Part shown: one piece after another, positions 1 to 11,198 of the stretch
Layout of the letters: every line of letters begins with the position of its first letter
Numbering within the stretch: position 1 is the first letter of the stretch
NCBI GenBank assembly: GCA_003640385.1
Contig: RCAB01000775.1
Coordinates: 1-20,249 of the forward strand
Origin: Setaria digitata
Taxonomy: Eukaryota > Nematoda > Chromadorea > Rhabditida > Setariidae
Direction of reading: 5' to 3'
Length of the DNA stretch: 20,249 nucleotides
Notes under the pieces: model-generated
The model's database searches: none
The model's input: only the letters and a program-made list of their open reading frames with translations
What the model was told of the DNA's origin: nothing
Position numbers and translations under genes: made by a program

Positions 1-72
1 CCCGGTCTCCCCCTCCCGCCCTCCCAATACCCCACACCCGGTCTCCCCCTCCCACCCTCCCAATACCTCACA
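1..72. repeat. 36-bp tandem repeat with G-quadruplex motif on the minus strand
   Basis: Two adjacent 36-bp units (1-36 and 37-72) differ at only two positions (18 g/a and 32 c/t). A third unit would start at 73 but breaks down after cccg. Because the window opens exactly on a unit, the array may extend to the left. Each unit contains C5-T-C3-N-C3-T-C3 (9-25 and 45-61), which on the minus strand reads GGGAGGGNGGGAGGGGG. That is four G-runs of three or more with one-base loops, the canonical intramolecular G-quadruplex pattern. The local GC content is far above the rest of the window. The repeat is directly visible; any G4 formation is inferred from the motif. Confidence 0.85.
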
Positions 73-930
73 CCCGTGTCTTTTCCCCCACCTTTCTTAT
101 CCCCTTACACCTGTCGACCTTAGTCCGCATCATTACACCCATTTCCTCAATCTCCGTATCCTTCCTCATCACATTCCCGCGTTCTCCCAACACCTGCCTC
201 TTTCAGCTTTGTTATAGTCCTCCGTCCTTCACGCCCTCCTGGTACGATACCGCTTTTCCCTGCTCTTCCTCGCGCCCTCCTACTATCCGATATCTGCGTA
301 TCTTCCTCCTCCTCCCCCACTATTACACTCTCCCCCGGCAATTCCCGAGGCCTTCCTTTCCCATACTCCTTTTCCCTTTTCTCCTAGTAGTAGTACCCGC
401 CTGTATTTTCCAATCTCTCCTACTCCTACACTCTTCCTTTTTAATTTTCAAAAAATTGAAAATTAAAAAATTTCCTGTTCTCTCCTCATTGCTTAAAACA
501 AAAAATACAAACAAATAAATGGACAAAAGTAATGCAAGAAGTAGTAGCACAACTTTCGGCTATAATTTTACATCCTCCCTAATAAATAAATAAAATATAA
601 CCATCTCTTTCTCATCCTCAGCAACATTTGTAAACATCATTCAAATTAAACAATCCTTTTCCCTCCTCTCCCTCCCTCTCTCTCTCTCCGTCCCTGTCTC
701 TCTTCTCTCTCTTCCTCAGTATTTATCCAATTTTTCTTCTCAATCTTTGTACCTCTTTTTTCGCTACCACCTTTCCTGTCACTCTTTTTTCTCCTTTCAA
801 CCTCTGTCCCTATTCCTTTCTTATCCTCAATTTTTATCCTCTCTTACTCCCTCTCAATCTTTATTCCCCTCTCCCTCTCGCTCTTTCCTTTTTCCACTCC
901 CTCTTTTTTACTGAAAAAATTCAACTTTAA
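73..930. other. Long pyrimidine-rich (+ strand) tract, no convincing gene
   Basis: The + strand is dominated by C and T, with many ctcc and ccct runs, densest at 653-718 and 760-905. GC is high up to about 420 and falls after that. Minus-strand open frames exist at 147-341 and 323-550, but their translations are the Glu/Gly/Arg-rich products expected from any purine-rich strand, with no recognisable domain. I treat them as composition artefacts. A 14-bp perfect hairpin lies at 438-469. This could be part of a noncoding or untranslated transcript, or a decayed simple repeat; the sequence does not decide. Confidence 0.6.
438..469. repeat. Perfect 14-bp inverted repeat with A4 loop
   Basis: The arm tttttaattttcaa (438-451) is the exact reverse complement of ttgaaaattaaaaa (456-469), separated by aaaa. 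All pairs are Watson-Crick and almost all are A-T, so the fold is weak. It sits at the point where the C-rich tract gives way to A-rich DNA. No function is assigned. Confidence 0.8.
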
Positions 931-1300
931 CCGCAGAGACCTAGATGGAGAGCGGGAGGAAAATGAGAAAGTGATGAGAATGAAATGGAAAAAGTGAGAG
1001 AAGGAAAGATATTAAGTATTTAATTATTCAGTTTCACCAGTTTGGTTTGCATCTATTATTTCGGTAATGGTGCAATTGAAATAGTAAGCCGATAATGAGA
1101 GATATTAAACTAAATGTCAGGTAGAAGAGAACAGGTAGTAAGAGAAAAATACGAATAGAAATAATTTTTTTTTATGGTTTCAATTGTAATGATGATGATG
1201 AGGGAAAGTGAAATATAGTGGAAAATGAAGAGAAAGCGCGAAAAAGAGGAAAAGAATTGATTGCTTCGTTCGAATTTGACATATAATACCAATAAAGTAC
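931..1300. other. Purine-rich (+ strand) stretch after strand switch, no gene
   Basis: After about 940 the + strand changes abruptly from pyrimidine-rich to G/A-rich, for example gagagcgggaggaaaatgag near 951 and again around 1200-1258. This mirrors the preceding C/T-rich tract. No open frame longer than chance with plausible composition is present. Confidence 0.6.
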
Positions 1301-1332
1301 CATTAATCATAAATAAATATTTGCAATTAATA

Positions 1333-1952
1333 ATGATAAAAGCAATGCTAATGATGATAATAAGTGATAAAACAATCATTATTAATAAATAAACTATATC
1401 AGTGGTGTGATAATGTAAAAATGATAAATGTGAATGATAATGGAAATTTTTTGTCACAATTTGGAATATTACCGATAAAAAATGTTATTGATCATAACAA
1501 TACCTATGATGATAACAACAGTGCTGAAGATGATAGTAATGATGATAATAAATCGTATAAATACATGATAAATTAAATGTTACTAATAAATAATATTAAC
1601 AGTACTGATAGGTGTAATATTTTAACCGTGATATGATAACATGCAAATAATAAATACAAACAATGATAGTTGGAAATTTCATATGAAATTGAAATAAAAC
1701 CGACAGTTCTGTTACTCATTAACGAATATCTAGCACTGATTTTATGTTTGATATTGATTTTATGTCGTAACAATGATCAGATCATATTTATCACACATTA
1801 AACTTGGTTACAATGATTATTACATCGATTGAAAATGAAATTTTTCGTTATTTCACATTTTCTTTCGTTTGCTTTCTATTGCATTTTACACAGATAAATT
1901 AAAATTATATCATTGCAAAAAAGGCCAATGATAACACATATCATAACATGAT
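1333..1952 (+). repeat. TGATAA-rich region
   Basis: By my reading the hexamer TGATAA occurs 12 times on the + strand here, often inside aatgatgat or tgataaca contexts. With A or T near 0.39 and G near 0.11, fewer than one per strand would be expected. TGATAA is the core site of GATA-type transcription factors (the intestinal ELT-2 type in nematodes), but the same pattern could come from a decayed AAT/GAT microsatellite. Small frames such as 1364-1576 (Asp/Asn/Lys-rich) are by-products of this repeat and are not annotated as genes. Confidence 0.6.
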
Positions 1953-1977
1953 AACAATATTTTGTCGTCATACTGAG

Positions 1978-2309
1978 TTCAAAGTTCAAGTTAGTTAGTT
2001 ATTTTGCTAATGCTTTAATTTTAGATGAAATTATTTGAAATAAATTTTATCGTTATTTTTAATTTCCGATTGTTTATTTAAAATAAAATGCTTAGGAAGA
2101 ATTGACCAGATCNAAAACTTCAATTGAACATTGGAGAGAGGATTAATTATGGTCTGATTTTTCAAAGTTCAAGTTAGTTAGTTATTTTGCTAATGCTTTA
2201 ATTTTAGATGAAATTATTTGAAATAAATTTTATTAATTTTTTAATTTTTTTAATATTAATTTCCGATTGTTTATTTAAAATAAAATGCTTAGGAAGAATT
2301 GACCAGATC
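1978..2309. repeat. Direct repeat flanking a single N (2113)
   Basis: The segment 1978-2112 (135 bp) recurs at 2161-2309 (149 bp). It runs from ttcaaagttcaagttagtta to cttaggaagaattgaccaga. The copies are identical except for a T/A-rich indel of about 14 bp in the middle. The unresolved base N is exactly at the end of the first copy, followed by 47 bp of different sequence before the second copy. This arrangement suggests two contig ends or two alleles joined without collapsing the overlap rather than a biological duplication. Confidence 0.8.
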
Positions 2310-5300
2310 AAGTAGCATTTGTTTAATTAGTACCTATCGTAAAAGAAAAGAAAAAACTGTAAATGAAATTTTAGCTTTTAATGTTCTTTCAGTAAAGCAT
2401 CCGTTGAGGTCTACTTGCAGTCTATTTTTCTTAGCATAATATTAATTAATTTGTAGAACTTTTTAAATTATCAAATTTTCTAATGCTTAATTGTTTGTTT
2501 ATTGGAAATTTTAGTATATATCATGAACATAAATATTTTATAATTGAATTAAGGCAAACGACTATTATTATTATTATTATTTATTGCTTTTTTTTTGAGC
2601 CAAAAATTTATGGAATAATATTTGATTGTTGTTAATGATCGCATTGATTGATTGTTCCAGAACATTAAAATGCAAAAAATAATGTTCTTATTTTAAGCTA
2701 TATTAATTTTTTAATTTCTCATTTAGGTATTCACTTATTTTATCAGTCTTTTCTACGCCAGGAGTATAAAATAATCTATTATTAATTATTCGGTTTATTA
2801 TTCGCAGCTATCCATTCAAATATTTGTTTCAATATTTCCATAACAAAATTTAAATAATAATAAGCAATATAAAGAATAAATTAATTGATTACTAATATAT
2901 TCCATTTCTTATTCACAGTTATTTATTCAAATATTTGTTACACTATTTTCATCACAAACATTAAACAGAATAAATAATTATCCAATGATATACAAATATT
3001 ATTTCATTCATTTTTTTTTCGCCTCCTTATAATTATATTATTACGAAGATGAAAAAAAAAACAAAAACAAAAAAGCAAAAAAAAAAAAAAAGCTTAAATT
3101 GATGTAAATTTTTGAAGAGCCTTTTCAAAAGTATGGCAATATTTTCATGAAACTAATTTAGTAAATAAACCATTTTAAGTTGCGAAATGAAATTTAAAAT
3201 TGCGGTCAAATCCATTAGAATAATTCAAAATGGATAATTGTTCCTACCACAAATTGCAATTTCAAATGACAGTAACAAGAAGAAAAAAAAAAAAAAAAAA
3301 CAGATTTTACTCGGAAATAGATGTGAAATTTTAAAAGTCACTATTAATTTTTTTTTTCCCTTTCCTTTTGTGAGTATATAATTGGTTCCAATATATGATT
3401 AAGTCAATTTAGTTACAGAAAATTCACAATGTTTGAAAAAAAAAAAAAAAAAAATCGTAGCTACATAGATAATTTAAATATAGTTCAGTTGAGATGTCAG
3501 ATTCATTTAATTATATTTTAGTATTTAAAAATGATTTAAAAAACAAGCAGTGCAACTAAATTTAAAACAAGAAAAAAATCATCATTTTGAAGGGCAGTTA
3601 CTTTATTTAATCTAAATATTTATAAATTCAATTCAGTCAAAATATTAATTCTATTTAATCCACTTAAATTAGGTTGTCTTAAATTTAAAATTATTTTATT
3701 TCATTTTAAATTTTAATTTTAAAAGTATATAAAATTAGGAAATAGCTACAAATAATAAGTGAACTAAATAATTAAAAAGTGTTTGGAAAACAAAAGCAGA
3801 AATAAAACAATAAAAATAGAATTAAATTCAAAGAAAAAAAAAGCAAACAAATTAGTTTACAAAATTGTAAGAATTTTCTACAATTTTTTGATGAAATTAC
3901 ACATAAATCTACTTAATCAAAAGTACCTGAAAAAAAAAAGCAAAAAGTTAACAAAAAATAAAAAAGAAGAAAATGGAACTGAATTGAAAAACAAATTAAT
4001 TAATGAATTTAATTTGTAAAATTATAGCAAAGCATGAAAAAGGCGCAAATTTTTATCATTTCATGAGGAAATTAGCTAGAAAAATAAACAAACAAAAAAA
4101 AAAGTATCTAAAAATTAAAACAAAAAAGTTTACACTAATTGATTAGTTACGGTAAAATTAAATCAACCATCATCAATTCTGTTCCTTCTGTAGTTGTTGT
4201 CTCTTCATTTTTTTTTGTTTTTTTTTTTTCGCTTTAACAATTAAAAAAAATTTTAAAAATTGATATTTCTTTTCATTTTATTTCCAAAAATTGTCAAACT
4301 GTTATTGTTTTATGACTATTACACCAATTCATTACTTAAAAACAAAAAGAAATAAAAAAAAAAGGAGCAAAGAAAGAAGAATAAATCATTTAATTGTAAA
4401 AAAAGACGAAAAAAAAAATGAGTTTTCGACATATTTTAATTTAATTAATCTAATTTTTTTTTGTTATTAGTGCAAAAATATATTGTAAAATTAATTCGAA
4501 TTCCTCAGTGTTTTGAAAAAATTGCAATGACAAATAATTAACTTATAATTGGGAAATGAGAAAATTAACACTTTTTCTTTTTTTTTTTTTTTCTTTGGAC
4601 TAATTCAAAGTTACAATAAATACTGAAAAGTTGGATTAGTTGGATTGCCTCGGTACTGTAATGGAATTGTTCCGTTGAAATTTATTTTTGCTATTTAAAA
4701 ATTTTGCAGCTAAATTTAGATTTAGTATAACATTTTCAAATTTTTTTTTTTTCCTTCTTTTCGTTATTTTTTACTTTTTTTTTTTTTCGCTGGAAAAACT
4801 GTTGGAAGGAAATTACTGAACAGGCATTTTGTAATTGAAAAATGCTTTTGCTGAGCACAATTTTTTATCGTTTAAATTTGAAAAAAAAAAAAGAAATCGC
4901 AAATTTTTCCAAAATTTCACGTTGTGGTTCGTTTGAAAGAATTAATTTGAAGGGTCAATTTTGATTTTCTCTTTAATTTTTATAGCTTTTCATTGTTTTT
5001 TTTTTATTTTTTGAAAAAATAAAATAGAATGGAAAAATATTAATTCTAATAATATTTCTTTTTAGAATTTTTCTTCCATGACATTAATCACTCCTAAAAT
5101 TTCCTCTTTTGCAATAATTAATTACATAAAATTATCGGTCAGGTAAATTTACTTTTCTGTCCTAATTATTTCTCTTGCTGCTTTGTTCTACCTTTTTTTT
5201 TTTTTTTTTTCTAATTGATTTTCCCTTAATTAAATTGAAATGAAATTCACTCCTCATATTGTTTAACTGAAAACCTTCCTTCTTCTTTTTTTTTTTTTTT

Positions 5301-6590
5301 TCTCCTGCGTACTATTAATTTTTTTTTTTAAAAAAAAAAACTTTACCATTAAGTTAATTTACACCAAAAACAATCATTAGCCCAGTAATTAATGAAAAAA
5401 TAATTGTTGCTTCGAATATAGCAAATGTAAGAGATGAACGAAATGTTTTAATTGTGCAGAAAATCTCTTTTTGACTTTTTTCTAAATAAATCAGAAATAG
5501 ACTCTTTTTTTAGATTAAAAAAAAAAAAATTTATCCCTTTTTTTTTCTTTTTTTTTTAACTTTTTAAATGCATCATTTTACATTTCAAAAAAAGAAAATT
5601 TATTTCAACGAGAAATATTTTTGCAAATGAGTGTAATTATAATTAAGTAAAATAAAATATAGAAAAGGTAAGCAGGCAAATAAACAGCTATGCAAATGCA
5701 ATGTGATAAAAATTCTTAAGCATTTATTTCAATCGTTAAAAATTAAAATAATTAATTAATTGCTTTTCAAAGCATAGTATAAAATAGGAGAAAAGTGAAG
5801 AAACAAATTGCAAAAGTTATGCGATGTTATATGCAGTCAATAATTAATAAGACAAAGAAAACATTAATTATCACCTGACTTGAACCTCAGTAATAATTAA
5901 TTCATCATTATCATCTCAGTAGAGCACCTTTCAATAGTCAATTTTAATTCAGTTAACTTCTGTTCGTTTATTTTAATTTGCAATAAGTTAGCAATAAAAA
6001 AAAAAAAAAAAAAAAATGTAGAGAAGCAGTATTGACTAATAGTGCATTTTCCTAAATTTGTATTAAATAAATTAAAATATGAAATGACATATAATTATTC
6101 TATTCAAAAGATTTATATAAATATTAAAATTTGTAAATTTTACTCAAGAAAATGTGCAATACTTGAAACATGCACTTTTTTTTTTGCTATTTGTTGAATA
6201 CGAAAATTTTAAATTCATGGTTATTTCGTTATTTCATATTTCATTACTAAGCAATTATTTTGCTCATTTGAAACAATTCCCTTTTTTTTTTTTCCTCCCC
6301 TCAATATATATGGATGAAGCAAAATTATTAAAAATTTCGATGGAAATTTTAACATATATACATATATATACCTTTCTATTAAACCAATTAATTAGAGATA
6401 AACCTAAAGTGATATCAATTTGTAAGTTAATTAAGCACACTTAAGTTCATTCCAGTAATCATCTGTAAAATAAGGTTTGTCAAATTCCAGTTTAGTATTC
6501 TATTTTATTTTATTTTAACTAATTTTATTGTCATCGTACTTTAATAAAATGATTTTAAAAAAATGAAAAATTAAAAAAAAAAGACACGGT
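2310..6590. other. AT-rich noncoding DNA, intergenic or intronic
   Basis: No gene is supported in these 4.3 kb. The stretch is very AT-rich with many A and T homopolymers of 9-20 bp. It is A-biased on the + strand around 3530-4420 and T-biased around 4440-5570. A perfect T11A11 block lies at 5319-5340. Small microsatellites include (ATT)n near 2565-2582 and (AT/CA)n near 6353-6371. The lysine-rich frame at 3783-4019 and the frame at 6154-6444 fit chance for this composition. The long first intron or downstream exons of the minus-strand polyglutamine gene would lie in this direction, but I cannot locate an exon. Confidence 0.6.
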
Positions 6591-6770
6591 ATTTTGCTGA
6601 TTACATTTGGTAGTTCTAATAGTAAGATAAGATGATAATAATATCAAGACTGAATCGAGAATGCGGCATAGATGAAAAGAATTTGAAATTGATGTAGCAT
6701 AGCAAAAGGGCTAATGCTCTTTATTGAAGCATACCGAACTTTCATGTTAGAAAATAGGCCAGCATTTGAT

Positions 6771-6818
6771 TATTATATATACATGTATATATATATATTA
6801 AATAAATAATAATAATAA
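6771..6818. repeat. AT and AAT microsatellites
   Basis: An alternating TA stretch with a central acatgt (6771-6799) is followed by aataaataataataataac. The TA part is nearly palindromic. These are simple sequence repeats; no function is assigned. Confidence 0.75.
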
Positions 6819-6830
6819 CAAAGAAAAGAA

Positions 6831-6903
6831 AATGATATTAATATTAGTGATAGTAGACGAAATTATAATGATAATATTAGTGTGAAAGTAACAAAAATAA
6901 CAA

Positions 6904-6961
<58 letters not shown>

Positions 6962-7300
6962 GTTATTATTATTATTATTATTAAAAAAAAGGAATTGTGA
7001 TAACAAATTCATGTGAAAATAACGTCCTGATAAGCTGAAAGCAACAGAGAACTTATCAAAGTCTCATATCAGCGAAGAAGCTATTTCTTTTTTAACGAAT
7101 AATGATAAATAAAAAAGTGGCATTAATATTAATGATAGAAAAAAATTTTTTTTCTGATAATGTTAGCATGAAAATAACAAAAATATTAATGCTATTAATA
7201 GGAAAGAAATTGCAATGATAAATTAATATGAAGATAACATTATGATAACATCCTGATAAGTTGAATGCATCTACTACTTATCATTGATTATGATACATTA
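6831..7300. repeat. Diverged tandem duplication, one copy with microsatellite expansion
   Basis: Copy A (about 6831-7090) and copy B (about 7118-7300) share the same order of landmarks. These are a ttaatatta-gtgatag type start, a block with gtgaaagtaacaaaaata versus atgaaaataacaaaaata, then gaattgtgataac versus gaaattgcaatgata, then TGATAAG-N(17 or 16)-CTTATCA (7028-7058 and 7254-7283). Copy A carries the long ATT tract where copy B has only a few ATT-like units. The alignment is by eye and the borders are approximate. Confidence 0.6.
6906..6983. repeat. (ATT)n microsatellite, about 26 units
   Basis: A 78-bp run of tta/att units is interrupted by a single g at 6962. It lies within copy A of the surrounding tandem duplication, and the matching place in copy B is short, so the expansion is younger than the duplication. 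Confidence 0.95.
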
Positions 7301-7433
7301 TTCTTTGAAAGAAAAAATTAATTAGAATTTTTGAAACAAAAAAAAAAAAAGAAGAAAAGAATAAGGTGTATAATTATGCAAAATAATTTACATTTGCAAT
7401 CTAATAATTGTAAAATATCATGCTAAGATTAAA

Positions 7434-7697
7434 AGATTTGTTATTACTAGTAATAAAGATTGAGTAGCTCTGGTGATAGCTATTAAATGAATAAGAAATT
7501 GAAGAAAAAAAAATAAATTAGTCGAGTGAAATTTCAAATTAAATCAAACATTCAGCTTGCCTAANGAGATTTGTTATTACTAGTAATAAAGATTGAGTAG
7601 CTCTGGTGATAGCCATTAAATGAATAAGAAATTGAAGAAAAAAAAATAAATTAGTCGAGTGAAATTTCAAATTAAATCAAACATTCAGCTTGCCTAA
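7434..7697. repeat. 131-bp direct repeat flanking a single N (7565)
   Basis: Segments 7434-7564 and 7567-7697 are the same 131 bp with one difference (t at 7481-equivalent versus c, in gatagctattaaa versus gatagccattaaa). Even the nine-A run is equal in length. The undetermined base at 7565 and one g separate the copies. Near-identity with an N at the joint is the signature of overlapping contig ends placed side by side. The unit contains a 16-bp palindrome, ttattactagtaataa. Confidence 0.9.
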
Positions 7698-7870
7698 AAT
7701 CATATCAAAATGTCATGATTGTAAATTGTATGAAACTGATAAAAAAAAATTACCCGCATTATTTTAGTGATAAAAAATTGACAAAATTTTTTTTAGATAA
7801 GAAATCAATCGTTTTAAGTTAATCTGCATATTTTGAAGGAGAAAAAATATGAAAAATATCTTACAAACTT

Positions 7871-7876
7871 ACTCAC
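7871..7876 (-). promoter_or_regulatory. Predicted 5' splice site of the polyQ gene
   Basis: The minus strand reads CGAG|GTGAGTAAG, close to the ideal eukaryotic donor. It lies one codon before the in-frame stop, at the place where the higher-GC coding composition ends and AT-rich DNA begins. This supports splicing over termination. Confidence 0.65.
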
Positions 7877-9083
<1,207 letters not shown>

Positions 9084-9108
9084 CGTTAGATTTTATTTCA
9101 GGCAAGCA

Positions 9109-9148
9109 TCTATAGAATCATCATAAATAGTTCAGATTTCATTTTATA
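9109..9148 (-). promoter_or_regulatory. Possible TATA-like box and acceptor upstream of the polyQ start
   Basis: The minus strand has TATAAAAT at 9148-9141, about 60 bp before the ATG, matching the TATA consensus. It also has GATTCTATAG ending at 9110, which could be a 3' splice site (cis, or for a trans-spliced leader if this is a nematode) leaving a 26-nt leader. TATA-like strings are common by chance in AT-rich DNA, so either reading is tentative. Confidence 0.3.
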
Positions 9149-9154
9149 ATAAAT

Positions 9155-9209
9155 GAATGAGAGAGAAAGAAAAAAAAAAAAGAAAAAGAAAAAGAAAAAG
9201 AAAAAGGAG
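9155..9209. repeat. Purine tract with (GAAAAA)n
   Basis: A 55-bp run of A and G only, including four to five gaaaaa units, lies upstream of the polyQ gene. The Lys/Arg-rich + strand frame at 9157-9339 is produced by this tract and is not a gene. Confidence 0.85.
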
Positions 9210-9819
9210 GCAGAAATTTTGCCACAGATGGCAAATACATTTGTTGATGAAAATATTTATAAAAAATACATTGATTAAATTGATTCGATCAGTTTATCAA
9301 ACAATTAATTTGCTCATTTCGGTCACAAATTTTCATTAGCACAAACAGTAGCCATTGTACAGTAGGCAAATCATTATGCTAATAGATGCTAATACAGTAT
9401 TTTTATTGTTTTTAGTGTATTTACTTGTTTTATTTCCTTTCTCTCTCTCTCTTTTTCCGCATTCAACCCATGATACACTTACTTCTACAATAATGCAGTA
9501 ATGTAACGAATGATGCAGATTTCTTTCGGAAAAAAAATTTTTTTTTCGAAGAAAAAAGGGGGAAAAAAAAAAAAAAAGGAAGAAAAGCTAAAAACAAAAT
9601 TTCAAAAAAATAAAAAAATTTTTTTCCACCCTTACATTAAACACTAACAATTGCCATGAACTTCAAAACTCAAAAAATATATATATCACGTTGACATATA
9701 TTTATATATCACTTATAACAATACATCAATGTGACTTGCGTTTGACATATTGAACTTCACAAAATATGACAACTTAAAAATTTTTCAATTCAAAACAAAC
9801 GCATTTTAATAGCTAAGAG

Positions 9820-9845
9820 AAAAAAAAAAAAAAAAAAAAAAAAAN
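9820..9845. other. Poly(A) run ending in an undetermined base
   Basis: A run of 25 A (9820-9844) is followed by N and then aataaaac. The N probably marks a homopolymer whose length or next base could not be resolved. Confidence 0.85.
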
Positions 9846-11173
9846 AATAAAACTAAATTAAAAAAAAAAAACTATGGTACTTAAAAAAAAAAAATCCGAT
9901 AAAATTTAAAAGGGAAAAAAAAAAAAAAAAAGAAAAGAAAGAATTAAACGGTAATGAAAAATGAAATATATCTTTGTCATTTTTATCAAAATTTGCTACA
10001 ATATTATATTTGTGAATTGTTTTTATGGTAGAACTTACGAACACCTCTTACTTTTTAGTCCTTAAAGTACATCAAAAAAAAAAAGAATTAAAACAATTTA
10101 AAATCATAAATTTACATCTTTCAAAATTAACCTAAATTTTTAGAAGAACGAAAAGAAATTTCATCCATTTCATTCACGTTTGAATTAAGCAAACATTTAA
10201 ATTTTCAACGTAGCAATAAATTTATGTGGCTTAAAATGCATCTGTTTCTAAACTTATCATCACTTAATGCCATTTTTCCACTCTTAGCTGTAAGTTTAAT
10301 AGCATTCTATAGCATTTAATACCTAAATCTTTAAATTTTTTATTGATATGGCACATAGCTTAGTTTAAATCTAAGAACTTTATGAGATTAATTGGGGGAG
10401 AGAAAAAAAATTTGAATAAGAATTAGCTAAGACTTATTTGAGAAAAACTTTCGACACAAACCACTCTCTATCCAATAAAAAGAAAAAAAAAAAGAAAATT
10501 TTAAAGTCCAAAAATTTAAAAATAATCACTCCTAACAAAGATATGCTTATGTTCAATTAAGAAAGTAAAAATCTAAGAAAGAAATTTAAGCGATTGGAAA
10601 AGAGCAGAAAAATCTTCCGATCTGATATCATCGTTTTTCATATCTTTTTTTGAACGACGAGAAGAGGACAATAACTATTTAATTGAAATCACTAAAAACA
10701 TAACTAATTATATCAAATTTACTCCAAGTATAATTCAGTTATAATTGTATGATTCTTGAGTAAAAAAAAAAAAAAAAAAACAAATAATTTTTCCGTGTAA
10801 CAAAGATTTTAGAGAAAATTTTATTTTAGAACTAAAAAGAAAAAGGTGAAAAAAAAAAGGAAGAAAAGAAAACGATTGATCTGATTTAAAGGATAGTTCT
10901 GATCAAACCGCTGCGCTAAGCCATTTTTCTAACATAAAAACTTTCCAATTATCGCTAATGCTACCGAAAAATTTTGGAAATCTTTACGGAAAAACAAAAT
11001 GAAAAAAACGAAAAATTTCCGATTGAAAAAAAGAAAAAATATGTGAAAAAATTTGCTGACGAGAGAAGTTAATGCCTATAAGGAGAAAATGGTGATGAAA
11101 ATGTATAATTTTTCTTCTGTATGTAGTAATTTCATATTAATAATAACCAGGTCAATCTTAGAGTAAGCAGATA

Positions 11174-11198
11174 GTTTACTGTATTGCATACAGTAAAC
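11174..11198. repeat. 11-bp perfect hairpin with third half-site copy
   Basis: gtttactgtat (11174-11184) pairs with atacagtaaac (11188-11198) around the loop tgc. A further gatacagtaa follows at about 11205-11214, so the tacagtaa element occurs three times in 45 bp. It could be a transcription-factor palindrome or a small RNA hairpin; no assignment is made. Confidence 0.85.

Noticed and set aside
147..550. Minus-strand frames in the pyrimidine-rich tract
   Set aside because: Low-complexity Glu/Gly/Arg translation caused by purine bias; overlapping frames are equally open and no motif is seen.
3783..4019. Lys/Asn-rich 78-codon frame
   Set aside because: Composition is that of A-rich DNA read in frame; it has no ATG start and no domain.
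6154..6444. 96-codon + strand frame
   Set aside because: It begins with GTG and is Phe/Leu/Ile-rich in AT-rich DNA. A rough estimate gives a few tenths of one such frame by chance in a window of this size.
9526..9551. ttcgg-A8-T9-cgaa near-palindrome and the T11A11 block at 5319
   Set aside because: Mostly homopolymer symmetry, common in this composition; not treated as functional sites.
10880..10930. Minus-strand TGGCTTAGCGCAGCGGT, similar to a tRNA A box
   Set aside because: The following T-loop-like string is only about 33 nt away, too close for a tRNA, the would-be anticodon loop lacks U33, and the stems do not form. At most it is a decayed pol III or SINE fragment.
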